Counted from the stretch's first letter, positions 27,730 through 38,150 are shown. The stretch is DNA of 64,000 nucleotides from Burkholderia sp. 8Y (GCF_902506145.1 NZ_LR733519.1:2209213-2273212), one strand, 5' to 3'. Made by a program: numbers and translations. Notes: generated from the letters alone by a model not told the origin.

Positions 27730-29223
27730 TCAGGCCGCGTCCTTCACGGACGGAAGACGCGCGACGAGACGCAGCGAAACGGTCAGACCTTCGAGCTGGA
27801 AATGCGGACGCAGGAAGAACTTGGCCTGGTAGTAGCCGGGATTGCCTTCCACTTCCTCGACGACCACTTCCGCCGCGGCGAGCGGACGGCGTGCCTTCGT
27901 TTCCTGCGACGAGTTGGCCGGGTCTGCATCGACGTAGTTCATGATCCATTCGTTCAGCCAGCGCTGCATGTCTTCGCGCTCGCGGAACGTGCCGATCTTG
28001 TCGCGCACGATGCACTTGAGGTAGTGCGCGAAACGCGAGCATGCGAACAGATACGGCAGACGTGCCGACAGGTTCGCGTTGGCGGTGGCGTCCGGATCGT
28101 AGTATTCCGCCGGCTTTTGCAGCGACTGCGCGCCGATGAACGTCGCGTGGTCCGTGTTCTTCCGATGCACGAGCGGAATGAAACCGTTCTTCGACAGTTC
28201 CGCTTCGCGGCGGTCGGAGATGGCGATTTCGGTCGGACACTTCATATCCACGCCGCCGTCGTCCGTCGGGAACGTGTGGCACGGCAAGTTATCGACCGTA
28301 CCGCCCGATTCCACGCCGCGAATCAGCGAGCACCAGCCGTACAGCTTGAACGAGCGGTTGATGTTCACGCCCATTGCGTAGGCTGCGTTGGCCCACGCGT
28401 AGTTGCGATGATCGGGGCCGTTCGTGTCTTCCTCGAAGTCGAACTCATCGACCGGATTGGTCTGCGCGCCGTACGGCAGGCGGGACAGGAAGCGCGGCAT
28501 GGCGAGGCCGATATAGCGCGCGTCTTCCGTGTTGCGCAACGCATTCCACGGTGCGTATTCCAGGTTTTGCGTGAATATCTTCGTGAGATCGCGCGGGTTG
28601 GCGAGTTCCTGCCACGATTCCATCTGCAGCACCGAAGGCGATGCACCGGAAATGAACGGCGTATGCGCGGCGGCGGCGATCTTGGCGATGGAGCCGAGCA
28701 GGTCGACGTCGGGCGGCGTGTGGTCGAAGTAATAGTCAGCGACCAGGCAGCCGTACGGCTCGCCGCCGAGCTGACCGTATTCCTCTTCGTAGATCTGCTT
28801 GAAGAGCGGGCTTTGATCCCACGCGAGACCCTTGTAACGCTTCATCGTGCGACGCAGTTCTTCCTTGGATGCGTCCATGAAGCGGATCTTCATGCGCTCA
28901 TCGGTCTCGGTGTTCGAGACGAGGTGATGCACGCCGCGCCACGCCGATTCCAGTTTCTGAAAGTCGGTGTGATGCAGGATCAGGTTGATCTGTTCCGACA
29001 GCTTGTGGTCGATCTGCGCGATAATCGCTTCGATGCTCTTGTACGCGTCGTCGCTAATGGTGAGCGACTGCTGCAACGCCTGCTCCGCGAGCGTGCGGAC
29101 CGCATGCTCCACCGCATCGCGTGCCTCGTCGGTTTTCGAGCGGAATTCCTGTGCGAGCAGCAGGGAAAAGTCGCTCGTTGTTTCGGTGGCCGCCGCTGCG
29201 GCCTGTGCCATCTGTTTTGCCAT
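27730..29223 (-). CDS. tssC: T6SS contractile sheath large subunit TssC
   Basis: 497 residues. Signatures of TssC/VipB include FQKLESAWRGVHHLV, the FKQIYEEEYGQLGGEPYG stretch, and the C-terminal NPGYYQAKFFLRPHFQLEGL. With TssB it forms the sheath that contracts to drive the Hcp tube outwards. It follows tssB by 69 bp and is full length. Confidence 0.97.
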   Translation of the reverse strand: MAKQMAQAAAAATETTSDFSLLLAQEFRSKTDEARDAVEHAVRTLAEQALQQSLTISDDAYKSIEAIIAQIDHKLSEQINLILHHTDFQKLESAWRGVHHLVSNTETDERMKIRFMDASKEELRRTMKRYKGLAWDQSPLFKQIYEEEYGQLGGEPYGCLVADYYFDHTPPDVDLLGSIAKIAAAAHTPFISGASPSVLQMESWQELANPRDLTKIFTQNLEYAPWNALRNTEDARYIGLAMPRFLSRLPYGAQTNPVDEFDFEEDTNGPDHRNYAWANAAYAMGVNINRSFKLYGWCSLIRGVESGGTVDNLPCHTFPTDDGGVDMKCPTEIAISDRREAELSKNGFIPLVHRKNTDHATFIGAQSLQKPAEYYDPDATANANLSARLPYLFACSRFAHYLKCIVRDKIGTFREREDMQRWLNEWIMNYVDADPANSSQETKARRPLAAAEVVVEEVEGNPGYYQAKFFLRPHFQLEGLTVSLRLVARLPSVKDAA

Positions 29224-29292
29224 CGTGAACCTTCTACGTGCTGTTTATTCGCTGTGCGTGTTCGGGCTTGGGCGCGTGTGGCCGCTCGTCCG

Positions 29293-29844
29293 TTATTGCG
29301 CGGTCTGATCCGCTTCGGACTTACGTGCGCCGGCGTCCGCCTGCGGCTTCGGTTCGGCAGCGAGCGACTTCAGAAGCGCCGGGTCGGCCAGCAGCTTGTT
29401 GATGAGCGACTCGGCGCCCGACTTTCCGTCCATGTACGTTTGCAGATTGGCGAGCTGCGTGCGCGCATCCAGCAGCCGGCGCAGCGGCTCGACCTTGCTC
29501 GCGACCTTCGCCGGCGAGAAGTCTTCGATGCTTTCGAACGTCATGTCGACGAGCAATTGCCCTTCGCCCGTGAGCGTATTGGCCACCGAGAACGCGACGC
29601 GCGGCTTGATCGCCTTCATGCGCTCGTCGAAGTTGTCGATGTCGATATCGAGGAAGCGGCGGTCCGCGACGGGCGGCAGCGGTTCGACGGGCTTACCCGA
29701 CAGATCGGCGAGCACGCCCATCACGAAGGGCAATTCGACCTTCTTCTCCGAGCCGTAGATCTCGACGTCGTATTCGATCTGCACACGGGGCGCACGATTT
29801 CTCGCGATGAACTTCTGTGAGCTGTTTGAGTTTGATGCGGACAT
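29293..29844 (-). CDS. tssB: T6SS contractile sheath small subunit TssB
   Basis: 183 residues. RAPRVQIEYDVEIYGSEKKV, LPFVMGVLADLSG and FLDIDIDNFDERMKAI are family signatures. It is the partner of TssC. The C-terminal 25 residues (after LLKSLAAEPK) are polar and disordered. It follows tssH by 36 bp. Confidence 0.97.
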   Translation of the reverse strand: MSASNSNSSQKFIARNRAPRVQIEYDVEIYGSEKKVELPFVMGVLADLSGKPVEPLPPVADRRFLDIDIDNFDERMKAIKPRVAFSVANTLTGEGQLLVDMTFESIEDFSPAKVASKVEPLRRLLDARTQLANLQTYMDGKSGAESLINKLLADPALLKSLAAEPKPQADAGARKSEADQTAQ

Positions 29845-29880
29845 GCATGACTCCGTAAACGTGGGGAGGATCGGCAGAAC

Positions 29881-32601
29881 TCAGTTGAGCTGGCCGACGG
29901 GGAACGTGACCGCGGACGACGCGCTTTCGAACACGATCGCGGAGGCGGGCGCAGCGCTCTTGTCCGCGACGTCGATGCGAATGCTCGTGAGCGGGCGCTG
30001 CGACGAGAAGGCGTCGAGCCAGAGCGCGGAAAGCGCAGGCAGCACGTGCTGCTCGATGAACCCGATGAGCACGCGCGCACCGGTTTCCTGCACGAGGCAG
30101 TGGCCAACGATGTACTCGACGAGGTGCTCGCTGTATTCGAGCGCGATTTCGTGGCGCTCCGCCATGCGCCGCACGACATGGTTCAGATGCAGCCGCACGA
30201 TGCTCGCAAGCGACTCTTGTGCGAGCGGCCGGTACGGCACGAGCGAGACCCGGCCGAGAAACGCCGCTGGAAAGACCTTGAGCAACTCGGGCGTGAGCGC
30301 GGTGCAGAGCGCGCCGTGGTCGGGCGCGAGCGCGGCATCGGCGCACAGACTCGTCACGAGTTCGGAGCCGGCATTGCTCGTCAGGAGGATCGTGGTGTTG
30401 CGGAAGTCGATATAGCGGCCATCGCCGTCCTCCATGTAGCCCTTGTCGAAGACCTGGAAGAACACTTCGTGCACGTCGCGATGCGCTTTCTCGATTTCAT
30501 CGAGCAGCACGACCGAATAGGGCCGGCGACGCACGGCTTCGGTCAGCACGCCGCCTTCGCCGTAGCCGACGTATCCCGGCGGCGCACCCTTCAGTCCCGA
30601 GACCGTGTGCGCTTCCTGATACTCGCTCATGTTGATGGTGATGAGATTCTGTTCGCCGCCGTAGAGCGCCTCGGCGAGCGCGAGCGCGGTTTCTGTCTTG
30701 CCGACGCCCGACGGCCCCGCAAGCAGAAAAACGCCGAGCGGCTTCTTCGGATCGGTGAGCCCGGCGCGCGCCGTCTGCACGCGCTGACAAATCGACTTCA
30801 AGGCATCGCCCTGTCCGATGACGCGGGCCGCAATCGTTTGCGGCAGCGTGCGCACGGCGGCGACTTCGTCCTTGACCATGCGGCCCACGGGAATGCCGGT
30901 CCAGTCCGAGACGATTTCGGCGACGATGGCTTCGTCCACTTCCGGGAACACGAGCGGCGACTCCCCTTGCAGTTCGCGCAGTTCGTCCTCGAGGCGGCGA
31001 AGTTCCGCGATCGAAGGCGCGGCGGGTTGCTCGGCGTCGGCCGTTGGCGCGCCGGCGCTCGCTGCATGGCGCACCGCATCGCGTGCGGCGGCGAGTGCTT
31101 GCGCGGCGCGAAGCTGGTTCTGCCAGCGGGCGTCGATGATCGACTCCTCGGCGCTGAGCTCGCTGATGCGCGCCTGTGCCACGCTCACCGCGCGGTCGGC
31201 GTCGATGCCGATGCGCGCCTCCTGCTCCAGCAGATCAAGCTCGACCCGGGCCGCCTGCACGCGCTGGCGAATCTGCTGCAACTCACGCGGCGCCGCATGC
31301 TGCGAAAGCGCGACGCGGGCGCATGCGGTGTCAAGCAGGCTGATCGCCTTGTCGGGCAACTGCCGCGACGGAATATAGCGATGCGACAGCAGTACCGCTG
31401 CGCGGATCGCCTCGTCGCGCACGATCACGGCGTGGTGCCGCGAGAAAGCGGCCGCGAGCCCGCGCACCATTTCGATGGCCGCGCCTTCCGCAGGCTCCGG
31501 CACTTGCAGCACCTGGAAGCGGCGGGTGAGCGCCGGGTCCTTTTCGATGTGCCGCTTGTATTCCGACCACGTCGTCGCGCCGATCATGCGTACCGCTCCG
31601 CGCGCGAGCGCGGGCTTGAGCAGGTTGGCCGCATCGCCGGTGCCGGCCTGACCGCGCGCGCCCACGAGCGTATGGATTTCGTCGACGAACAGGATGATGG
31701 GCGTGGGCGATTTCACCGCCGCTTCCAGCACGCCTTTCAGACGCGCCTCGAACTCGCCCTTCATGCTCGCGCCGGCGAGCAGCGCGCCGACATCGAGTGT
31801 CATCAGGCGGACTTCCGCGAGCGACGGCGGAACGTCTCGGCTCGCAATGGCGAGCGCGAGCCCCTCGACTACCGCGGTCTTGCCGACGCCCGCTTCGCCG
31901 GTGAGCAGCGGGTTGTTCTGGCGGCGGCGCAGCAGGACGTCGATCATCGTGCGGATTTCCTGCTCGCGTCCGACGACCGGGTCGATTTCGCCTGCGCGGG
32001 CGCGCGCTGTCAGATCGAGGCAGTACTGGTCGAGTGGAGAGCCGCCAGTGGCTCCGCGCATCGCGCCCGAGCTTTCACCCGGCACGGCCGACGAGAAGTC
32101 GGTGTTGTCGTAGGGGGCGTCGTCGCCTTCAGGAGAACCGCTGATCCACGCGGTCAGCGTGTCGCCGGACACGTCGACCGGAATGCGGGCAAGCGACGGC
32201 GATACCGAAAGCAGCACACGCCGAAGTTCCGGCGTGCCCGCGAGCGCGGCGATCAGCCACGCGCCGCGAACGCGGCGGTCGCCGTGTTCGAGCGTGGCGA
32301 GCACCCATGCCCGTTCGATAGCGAGTTCGATGTAATGCGAGAAATCGCTGATCGAACTCGCGCCCGACGGCAGCGCATTCAGGGCGCGGGCGAGATCGCG
32401 TTCGAGCCCGTCCAGCTCGATGCCGGCGTGACGAACGATGCGATGCAGGTCGCTGTCGGGAAGTTGCAGTAGCTGGTGGAGCCAATGGACGAGCTCGACA
32501 TACGGATTACCGCGGAGCTTGCAGAAGGTCGTGGCTGATTCAATGCTTCGGAACAGCGTGGCTCCGAGCTTTCCAAATAATGCTTGGCGGGAAACGGTCA
32601 T
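29881..32601 (-). CDS. tssH: T6SS sheath-recycling AAA+ ATPase TssH (ClpV)
   Basis: A 906-residue Clp/Hsp100 ATPase that disassembles contracted TssBC sheath. The N-domain covers about residues 1-160. The first AAA+ module has Walker A GEAGVGKT (235-242) and FVDEIHTLVG. A coiled middle domain is followed by the second module with Walker A GPSGVGKT (about 627-634) and LLDEIEKAHRDV. The pore-loop region GAPPGYVGYGEGG is intact. First gene of the minus-strand T6SS operon, divergent from the tagK-like operon. Confidence 0.96.
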   Translation of the reverse strand: MTVSRQALFGKLGATLFRSIESATTFCKLRGNPYVELVHWLHQLLQLPDSDLHRIVRHAGIELDGLERDLARALNALPSGASSISDFSHYIELAIERAWVLATLEHGDRRVRGAWLIAALAGTPELRRVLLSVSPSLARIPVDVSGDTLTAWISGSPEGDDAPYDNTDFSSAVPGESSGAMRGATGGSPLDQYCLDLTARARAGEIDPVVGREQEIRTMIDVLLRRRQNNPLLTGEAGVGKTAVVEGLALAIASRDVPPSLAEVRLMTLDVGALLAGASMKGEFEARLKGVLEAAVKSPTPIILFVDEIHTLVGARGQAGTGDAANLLKPALARGAVRMIGATTWSEYKRHIEKDPALTRRFQVLQVPEPAEGAAIEMVRGLAAAFSRHHAVIVRDEAIRAAVLLSHRYIPSRQLPDKAISLLDTACARVALSQHAAPRELQQIRQRVQAARVELDLLEQEARIGIDADRAVSVAQARISELSAEESIIDARWQNQLRAAQALAAARDAVRHAASAGAPTADAEQPAAPSIAELRRLEDELRELQGESPLVFPEVDEAIVAEIVSDWTGIPVGRMVKDEVAAVRTLPQTIAARVIGQGDALKSICQRVQTARAGLTDPKKPLGVFLLAGPSGVGKTETALALAEALYGGEQNLITINMSEYQEAHTVSGLKGAPPGYVGYGEGGVLTEAVRRRPYSVVLLDEIEKAHRDVHEVFFQVFDKGYMEDGDGRYIDFRNTTILLTSNAGSELVTSLCADAALAPDHGALCTALTPELLKVFPAAFLGRVSLVPYRPLAQESLASIVRLHLNHVVRRMAERHEIALEYSEHLVEYIVGHCLVQETGARVLIGFIEQHVLPALSALWLDAFSSQRPLTSIRIDVADKSAAPASAIVFESASSAVTFPVGQLN

Positions 32602-33052
32602 TGTTTATTTTGATGTTCGGACGCCGTAATGAATGATGCGGCATCCATGCTTTCTTCTTCGTCTTTTTTGAGCGACCGTGCGTGGTGGATGTTGGCCCCG
32701 GTCTTTGCCGATCGCGTTGAACGGCAGCGATTATCCACGCCGTAGTCCGCGCGTCAACGAGCAAGCGTAAGAAAAATCATCTCGATATTGAACTTCATCA
32801 ATTGCCATCCATGTAGAAGAACTCGGCCATTCGGAAATCTTCATGCGTTTCAGGCGTTTAACATTAAGACGTTAAGCCGGAGAATATCGAGATATAAACT
32901 ATGTGCGCTCATCCAAGTTTGGATGCGGCGTCATCTCAAATTAATTGCTATGGACACCTTGGTTTCACCGTGTTCTAATCCGGCCCCGTCTTATTCTTGG
33001 AAAAGTGATTCGCACTCGTATCGAGGTTTTCCGATTGCGAATTGAAGATGCG
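32602..33052. promoter_or_regulatory. AT-rich divergent promoter region of the two T6SS operons
   Basis: About 450 bp with no recognisable gene, markedly more AT-rich than the coding sequence on either side. It holds several TTAA motifs (32860-32880) and AT-rich stretches on both sides. It must contain the promoters of tssH and the tagK-like gene. I could not identify convincing sigma-54 elements. Confidence 0.6.
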
Positions 33053-33730
33053 ATGAGACTTTCGAGACTGTTTCGCACCGGGCCGTCGAACGAGCGGCGT
33101 ATCGAGCCGCAAGGTCAGCAGGTCTCCGGTAAAAGATTGAGCGGCGGGCAAGACGCGGGGCCGCGCGCACGCGGAGATGAGTTTCATGGCTCATCGTCAT
33201 ACGAAGAGAACCCGGTTCTCGATTTGCTCGGCGGGGCGGCCGATTCGAGTTCGGCACGCTTCATCGTCAAGGCCGCGGACGAGACGGGGAGCAGCGCCGG
33301 CGACCGTCTGATGGGCTCGCTGTACGACCAGTATTGCCAGGCCCTCGACTCGCCGCTCGCAACGCTCTCCGACGCCTGGGTCAATGCGGACAGCGGCGAA
33401 GACTTGTCGTTGGGCGATCAAGAGCTTGCGTCGCGCCGCTGGCGCGACGACGCCGTCAGCCCGGTCGCCGCTATCCTGGGCGACATCTCCAGCCTCGAGC
33501 AGGCCTTCGGGCCGATGCAGCCCATGGGGCCGAACGCTGCGGCGAGCATGGAGGACGTTCCCGAAGTGCTGCGGCTCTTCGCGCCTCCCGAATATCACGC
33601 CGCGTCGACGCGCAGGCCGAGCCCCATTTTGCCGTCGCTCGTGCGGCGCGAACATCACACGCTCGCCATCGACAGTCCTGTACGGCCCCTGAACACACCG
33701 CACGAACGCGAACGAAAAGAACCAGCATGA
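33053..33730 (+). CDS. TagK-like T6SS-associated protein
   Basis: About 225 residues, starting MRLSRLFRTG. The N-terminal half is low complexity and the conserved part lies towards the C-terminus (LMGSLYDQYCQALDSPLATL, then VPEVLRLFAPPEYHA and LVRREHHTLAIDSP). Proteins with this C-terminal pattern are annotated as TagK in Burkholderia T6SS clusters, in my recollection; their role is not established. It overlaps tagJ by 4 bp (ATGA), which ties it to the T6SS operon. The start is uncertain: upstream in-frame codons exist to 32945. Confidence 0.55.
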   Translation: MRLSRLFRTGPSNERRIEPQGQQVSGKRLSGGQDAGPRARGDEFHGSSSYEENPVLDLLGGAADSSSARFIVKAADETGSSAGDRLMGSLYDQYCQALDSPLATLSDAWVNADSGEDLSLGDQELASRRWRDDAVSPVAAILGDISSLEQAFGPMQPMGPNAAASMEDVPEVLRLFAPPEYHAASTRRPSPILPSLVRREHHTLAIDSPVRPLNTPHERERKEPA

Positions 33731-34593
33731 GCACAGATACGCCGAACTCGACGCACGCCAAGCCAGCGTCGCAGACAACCGATGAAGCGATCGCCAGCCT
33801 CGTCAATTCCATTCGCCGTGAACCCGCAGTCGCCGTGCATCGGTGGTCGCTGTTCCAGTGCTTCTGCGTGACGGGCGAGTGGGAACGGGCGATGCAGCAG
33901 TTGCAGGTCTACGGGCAGCTCGACGCCTCGGCCGAACGCGTGGTGCAGACGTTCCGCGATCTGATCCGCGCCGAACGCTGGCGCGAGCGAGTCATGGCGG
34001 GCACGCAGCAGCCGGCCTTCATCTACGACGACGCGCCCGGCTGGATGCGCTCGCTCATCGCCGCGCTGGGCTGCGCCGCGCAGGGCGACACCTGCGCCGC
34101 CGATCGGACACGCGAGGCCGCGCTAAATGGCGCGCCGCTCGTCGCGGGCCGTACGGCGGGACAGGCGTTCGAATGGATCGCCGACAGTGATTCGCGGTTG
34201 GGGCCGGTGTGCGAGTTCATCGCGGCGGGCAGCTATCGCTGGGTCGCATTGTCTGACATTGCGCGGTGGCGCGTGCGCCAGCCGTCGTCGCTGATCGATC
34301 TGGTCTGGACCCCTTGCACGCTCACGCTGCTCGACGGCGCGACGCTCCACGGCTTCGTTCCCGCACGCTATCCGCTCTCGCGCGATGGCGTCCACGCGTC
34401 GCGTGAGGCGCTTCACACCGGCCGGGAAACCGTCTGGGAAGAGCTCGGGCGTACCGGCGTGATCGGGCATGGCCGTAAGACTTGGTCCACGGATGCCGGC
34501 GACTTCAGCGTGTTCGAACTGTCGGACTGTGCGTTCGGGCAGGACGCGACGCAGGACGCAGCACCGCTCGTAGACGAGGAGTCGCACCAGTGA
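33727..34593 (+). CDS. tagJ: T6SS accessory protein TagJ (ImpE family)
   Basis: 288 residues. ImpE/TagJ features are the N-terminal helical repeat region (VHRWSLFQCFCVTGEWERAM QLQ-type) and the later YRWVALSDIARWRVRQPSSL, FVPARYPLS and GRKTWSTDAGDF. TagJ (HsiE) binds the TssB N-terminus and modulates sheath recycling by ClpV. It overlaps both neighbours by 4 bases (ATGA and GTGA), so translation is coupled. Confidence 0.88.
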   Translation: MSTDTPNSTHAKPASQTTDEAIASLVNSIRREPAVAVHRWSLFQCFCVTGEWERAMQQLQVYGQLDASAERVVQTFRDLIRAERWRERVMAGTQQPAFIYDDAPGWMRSLIAALGCAAQGDTCAADRTREAALNGAPLVAGRTAGQAFEWIADSDSRLGPVCEFIAAGSYRWVALSDIARWRVRQPSSLIDLVWTPCTLTLLDGATLHGFVPARYPLSRDGVHASREALHTGRETVWEELGRTGVIGHGRKTWSTDAGDFSVFELSDCAFGQDATQDAAPLVDEESHQ

Positions 34594-35138
34594 AGAACAC
34601 GCACCGTCGGGGCTTTGCCGACGCGTCGTCGGCGCCGCGCCGGGCCGACTCACACCTGATGCCGACGCTGCTCGACCGGCTCCGTGACGACGCGCCGCAG
34701 CGCAAGAACGAAGCGCCCGGCGAGTACACCGTGACGCGGTCGCAGATGCGCGACATCATTCAGCGCGATCTGGCGTACCTGCTCAACGCCATCAATATCG
34801 AAGACCAGATCGACCGGGCCCGATATCCCGAAGCGGCCGCCTCGACGGTGAACTTCGGCGTGCCGCCGCTCGCGGGCGCTTTCGTCGCATCGCACCGTTG
34901 GCCCGACGTCGAAGCGAAGATCAAGCGTGCGATCGAGGACTTCGAGCCTCGCCTGATGCGCGACTCGCTGTCGATCGTGCCGCTGAACGGCGTCGACATC
35001 AACGGACGCTACAACAATCTAGCCTTCGAGATACGCGGCATGATCCGCATGGACCCCTATCCGCTGGAATTCATGGTTCAAAGCTCGCTGGATCTCGAGA
35101 CCAGCCGTCTGCACGCCACCGCGCGCCGCGGCGCCTGA
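34590..35138 (+). CDS. tssE: T6SS baseplate protein TssE (gp25-like)
   Basis: 182 residues from a GTG start overlapping the tagJ stop. The gp25 domain shows DLAYLLNAINIEDQIDRARY, VNFGVPPLAG and PRLMRDSLSIVPL. It sits in the baseplate wedge and nucleates sheath polymerisation. It precedes tssF by 33 bp. Confidence 0.95.
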   Translation: MKNTHRRGFADASSAPRRADSHLMPTLLDRLRDDAPQRKNEAPGEYTVTRSQMRDIIQRDLAYLLNAINIEDQIDRARYPEAAASTVNFGVPPLAGAFVASHRWPDVEAKIKRAIEDFEPRLMRDSLSIVPLNGVDINGRYNNLAFEIRGMIRMDPYPLEFMVQSSLDLETSRLHATARRGA

Positions 35139-35171
35139 CAGGGCGGCAGGGCGACATAACCCAGGCATCGT

Positions 35172-37061
35172 ATGGACCCGAGGCTGCTCGACTACTACAA
35201 CCAGGAACTGGTCGCCTTGCGCGACCTGGGCGCGGAGTTCGCGAAGGCGCATCCGAAGAATGCTCACCGGCTCGTCACGCAGCGCGACGAAGCCGTCGAT
35301 CCCTACGTGGAGCGGCTCGTGGAATCGTTCTGCTTCATGGCCGCGCGCATGCAGGTCAAGCTCGACGCGGAGTTTCCACGATTCGCGGGCCGTCTGCTCG
35401 AGGTGATCTACCCGAACTACACCGCGCCGACGCCCTCGATGGCGGTCGCGCAGTTTCACCCAGACGCGCGATCCGACGAACTGATTCGCGGCGTCACGAT
35501 CGCGCGGGGAACGGCGCTCGAGGGCCGCGTCGCGCCCGGCGAGAAAACGGCATGCCAGTTCCGCACGGGCCACGACGTGACGCTCTATCCGCTTGCGGTC
35601 ACGCGCGCGACACTCGCCGGCGTGCCGCGCGACATTCGTGCGCTGGACCGCTACGTGCCGGAGCACGCGCGCGTGCGCGAGGCCTTGCGCTTGCGACTTC
35701 GGACGACGAACGGTGCGCGCATCGCCGACCTTCGCGGGCTCGGTCGCCTGCCGGTGTATCTGAGCGGCGATGAACAGGTGGCGTCGCATCTCTTCGAGCT
35801 TCTGCATTCGGCGAGCGTCGCCACGCTCATCGGCGCGCCCCACGATTTCGCCGATGGTACGCGGCCCTTGTCGGTCGTCACGTCCGGAGCGATCGCTCAC
35901 GAAGGACTGCGCACGGATCAGGGCTTGCTGCCGCTCACCTGGTCGAAGTTCCACGGCCACAATCTCTTGCAGGAGTATTTCGCCTGCCCGAGCCGTTTTC
36001 TCTTCTTCACGCTGGCCGGACTCGAAGACGCGCTTCGCCGCATCGAGGGCGACGAAGTGGAGATCGTCGTGCTGCTGAACCAGTCGAGCGATCGCCTGAG
36101 CGGGCTCATCGACGCGTCGCGCTTCGCGCTCTTCTGTTCGCCCGTCATCAATTTGTTTCCGTGCCGCACTGACCGCATCGAACTCACGCACGCGGCGGCC
36201 GAATTCCATCTCGTGCCGAGGCGGCTCGCGCCGCTCGACTACGAGGTGTTCGCCGTCGAGTCGCTCGCCGGTCACAAGGGCAACGGCGCCGCCGGGCAGG
36301 AATTCCGGCCGCTCTACCAGACGCGCAACAGCGACGAGGGCAACTACGGCCGCTATTTCTCGCTGCGCCGAGAAAGCCGCGTGACGTCCGATGCGGCCCG
36401 CCGCAACGGACTTCGCACGCCGTACATCGGCAGCGAGGTGTACGTGTCGCTCGTGGATCAGCACAACGCGCCGTATGACGAAGAGATCCGCTACCTGTCC
36501 GTCGACGCGTGGCTGACCAATCGCGATCTGCCGAGCTTCGTTCCGCGCGATGGCGTGAACGATCTCTTCGGCAATCCGGATGCGCCTGTCGCCAGCATCG
36601 GGCTCATTCGCGCACCGAGCGCGCCGCGCGCACCTTTCGCGGAGCGCGAGACCGCATGGCGGCTCGTCCGGCATCTGAACTTCAACTACCTGCCGCTGGA
36701 AGAGATCGATCACCGGCCGGGCGGGCAGGGCCTGCGCGACATGCTGAGGCTCTTCGTCGCCGCCGACGACAGAATCCATCAGCGTCAGATCGAAAGTCTG
36801 GTCGGCGTGAAGACGCGCCCGGTCTCGTGCAAGCTGCCGGGTAAAGGACCGCTCGTGTTTGGGCGCGGCATCGAATGTCTGCTGACGGTCGACGAATCGG
36901 GCTTCTCAGGCGTCAGTCCTTATCTCTTCGGCGTGATTCTCGAGCATTACTTGATGCGGCACGTGTCCATCAATACGTTCACGCAGACGGAACTCCATTC
37001 CATGCAGCGCGGCCGTCTCATTCGCTGGCCGGTTCGCATGGGCGCGCGCGGAGGCACCTGA
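35172..37061 (+). CDS. tssF: T6SS baseplate wedge protein TssF (primary copy)
   Basis: 629 residues. MDPRLLDYYNQELVALRDLG, EYFACPSRFLFFTL, FALFCSPVINLF and VDAWLTNRDLPS are family signatures. Two TssF bind one TssG to form the wedge. The stop overlaps the tssG start by one base. A full-length paralogue lies at 50088-52025. Confidence 0.96.
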   Translation: MDPRLLDYYNQELVALRDLGAEFAKAHPKNAHRLVTQRDEAVDPYVERLVESFCFMAARMQVKLDAEFPRFAGRLLEVIYPNYTAPTPSMAVAQFHPDARSDELIRGVTIARGTALEGRVAPGEKTACQFRTGHDVTLYPLAVTRATLAGVPRDIRALDRYVPEHARVREALRLRLRTTNGARIADLRGLGRLPVYLSGDEQVASHLFELLHSASVATLIGAPHDFADGTRPLSVVTSGAIAHEGLRTDQGLLPLTWSKFHGHNLLQEYFACPSRFLFFTLAGLEDALRRIEGDEVEIVVLLNQSSDRLSGLIDASRFALFCSPVINLFPCRTDRIELTHAAAEFHLVPRRLAPLDYEVFAVESLAGHKGNGAAGQEFRPLYQTRNSDEGNYGRYFSLRRESRVTSDAARRNGLRTPYIGSEVYVSLVDQHNAPYDEEIRYLSVDAWLTNRDLPSFVPRDGVNDLFGNPDAPVASIGLIRAPSAPRAPFAERETAWRLVRHLNFNYLPLEEIDHRPGGQGLRDMLRLFVAADDRIHQRQIESLVGVKTRPVSCKLPGKGPLVFGRGIECLLTVDESGFSGVSPYLFGVILEHYLMRHVSINTFTQTELHSMQRGRLIRWPVRMGARGGT

Positions 37062-38113
37062 TGAAGGGAGCCACGTTCACTTCGACGCTGCGCGACACCG
37101 CGTTCTTGCACCAAAGGCTGGAACGGCTGCAAGCGGAGCCGTGGCGATACGGCTTTCTTTCCGTGATGCGCCGCATCGGCGCGAATCCGGACATCGAGCC
37201 CGTCGGTGCGGCGCGCCGGCCGCACACCGAACCGTTCCGTCTTGGCCAGAAGCCCAGCCTGACGTTCGCGCCGCGCGAACTAGCGAGCGTCGGCGAACGC
37301 GACGGACGCCTCTTCGTGCGCCTGTTCGGCCTCGGCATGCTCGGTCCGAACGGACCGCTGCCCATTCACGTGACCGAGATTGCGCGCGAGCGCGAGGAAA
37401 GCCGGCGCGACCGCACGCTCGTCGATTTCCTGGATGTATTTCATCACCGCTACTTCACGTTGCTTTACCGGACGTGGGCTTGCGCGCAGTCGGCGGCGGA
37501 TCTCGACCGGCCCGGTGCCGGCCGCGAGCGGTTCTCGTTTTACATCGGAAGCCTGAGCGGACAGGCGCCGGGCGAAATCGCAGCGCGCGCGCTTCCTGCG
37601 CATGCGCAACTGTCGGCGTCGGCGCACAGGGTCCGCGAATCGCGCGATCCGGACGGCTTGCGCACGACACTCGAACGCTATTTCGGTGTGCCCGTTGCCA
37701 TCGACGAATACGTGTTCCACTGGATCGACATGGCGGCGGGCGAGCGCAGCCGTCTGGGCGCGCCGGGCGCACCGTCGACGATGGCCGGAGGCGCGATTCT
37801 CGGCGAGCGCGTGCCCGACCGTCAGTACCGCTTCAGGATCGTCATCGGGCCGCTCGACATCGATGCGTATCTGCGCTTCACGCCTCGCGGGGCGGACCTG
37901 CCGAGACTTGTCGACTGGGTACGCACGTTCCTCGGCCATGAATTTGACTGGGAACTGGAACTGCGCATCCGGGCGAAGAGCGCGCCGCCCGCCGTGATGG
38001 GCGGCCCGCAGCAGTTGGGATGGTCGGGATGGCTCGGCCAGTCGGGCAACGAAGAGCCGATCACGGGCATGCGATTCGAGCCCGAACGCTACATGACGGA
38101 ACTCGCATCATGA
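37061..38113 (+). CDS. tssG: T6SS baseplate wedge protein TssG (primary copy)
   Basis: 350 residues. RLQAEPWRYGFLSVMRRI, LGMLGPNGPLPIHVTEIARE, LGERVPDRQYRFRIVIGPL and GGPQQLGWSGWLGQSG are conserved TssG segments. Partner of TssF in the wedge. It starts on the last base of tssF. A paralogue lies at 54777-55895. Confidence 0.96.
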   Translation: MKGATFTSTLRDTAFLHQRLERLQAEPWRYGFLSVMRRIGANPDIEPVGAARRPHTEPFRLGQKPSLTFAPRELASVGERDGRLFVRLFGLGMLGPNGPLPIHVTEIAREREESRRDRTLVDFLDVFHHRYFTLLYRTWACAQSAADLDRPGAGRERFSFYIGSLSGQAPGEIAARALPAHAQLSASAHRVRESRDPDGLRTTLERYFGVPVAIDEYVFHWIDMAAGERSRLGAPGAPSTMAGGAILGERVPDRQYRFRIVIGPLDIDAYLRFTPRGADLPRLVDWVRTFLGHEFDWELELRIRAKSAPPAVMGGPQQLGWSGWLGQSGNEEPITGMRFEPERYMTELAS

Positions 38114-38150
38114 CGTGCGAGCCAGCAAGAACAACGCAGGATGCCACCAG

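Noticed and set aside
30046..32472. Open frame of 808 codons on the plus strand opposite tssH
   Set aside because: Antisense shadow of ClpV, which has all its expected motifs on the other strand.
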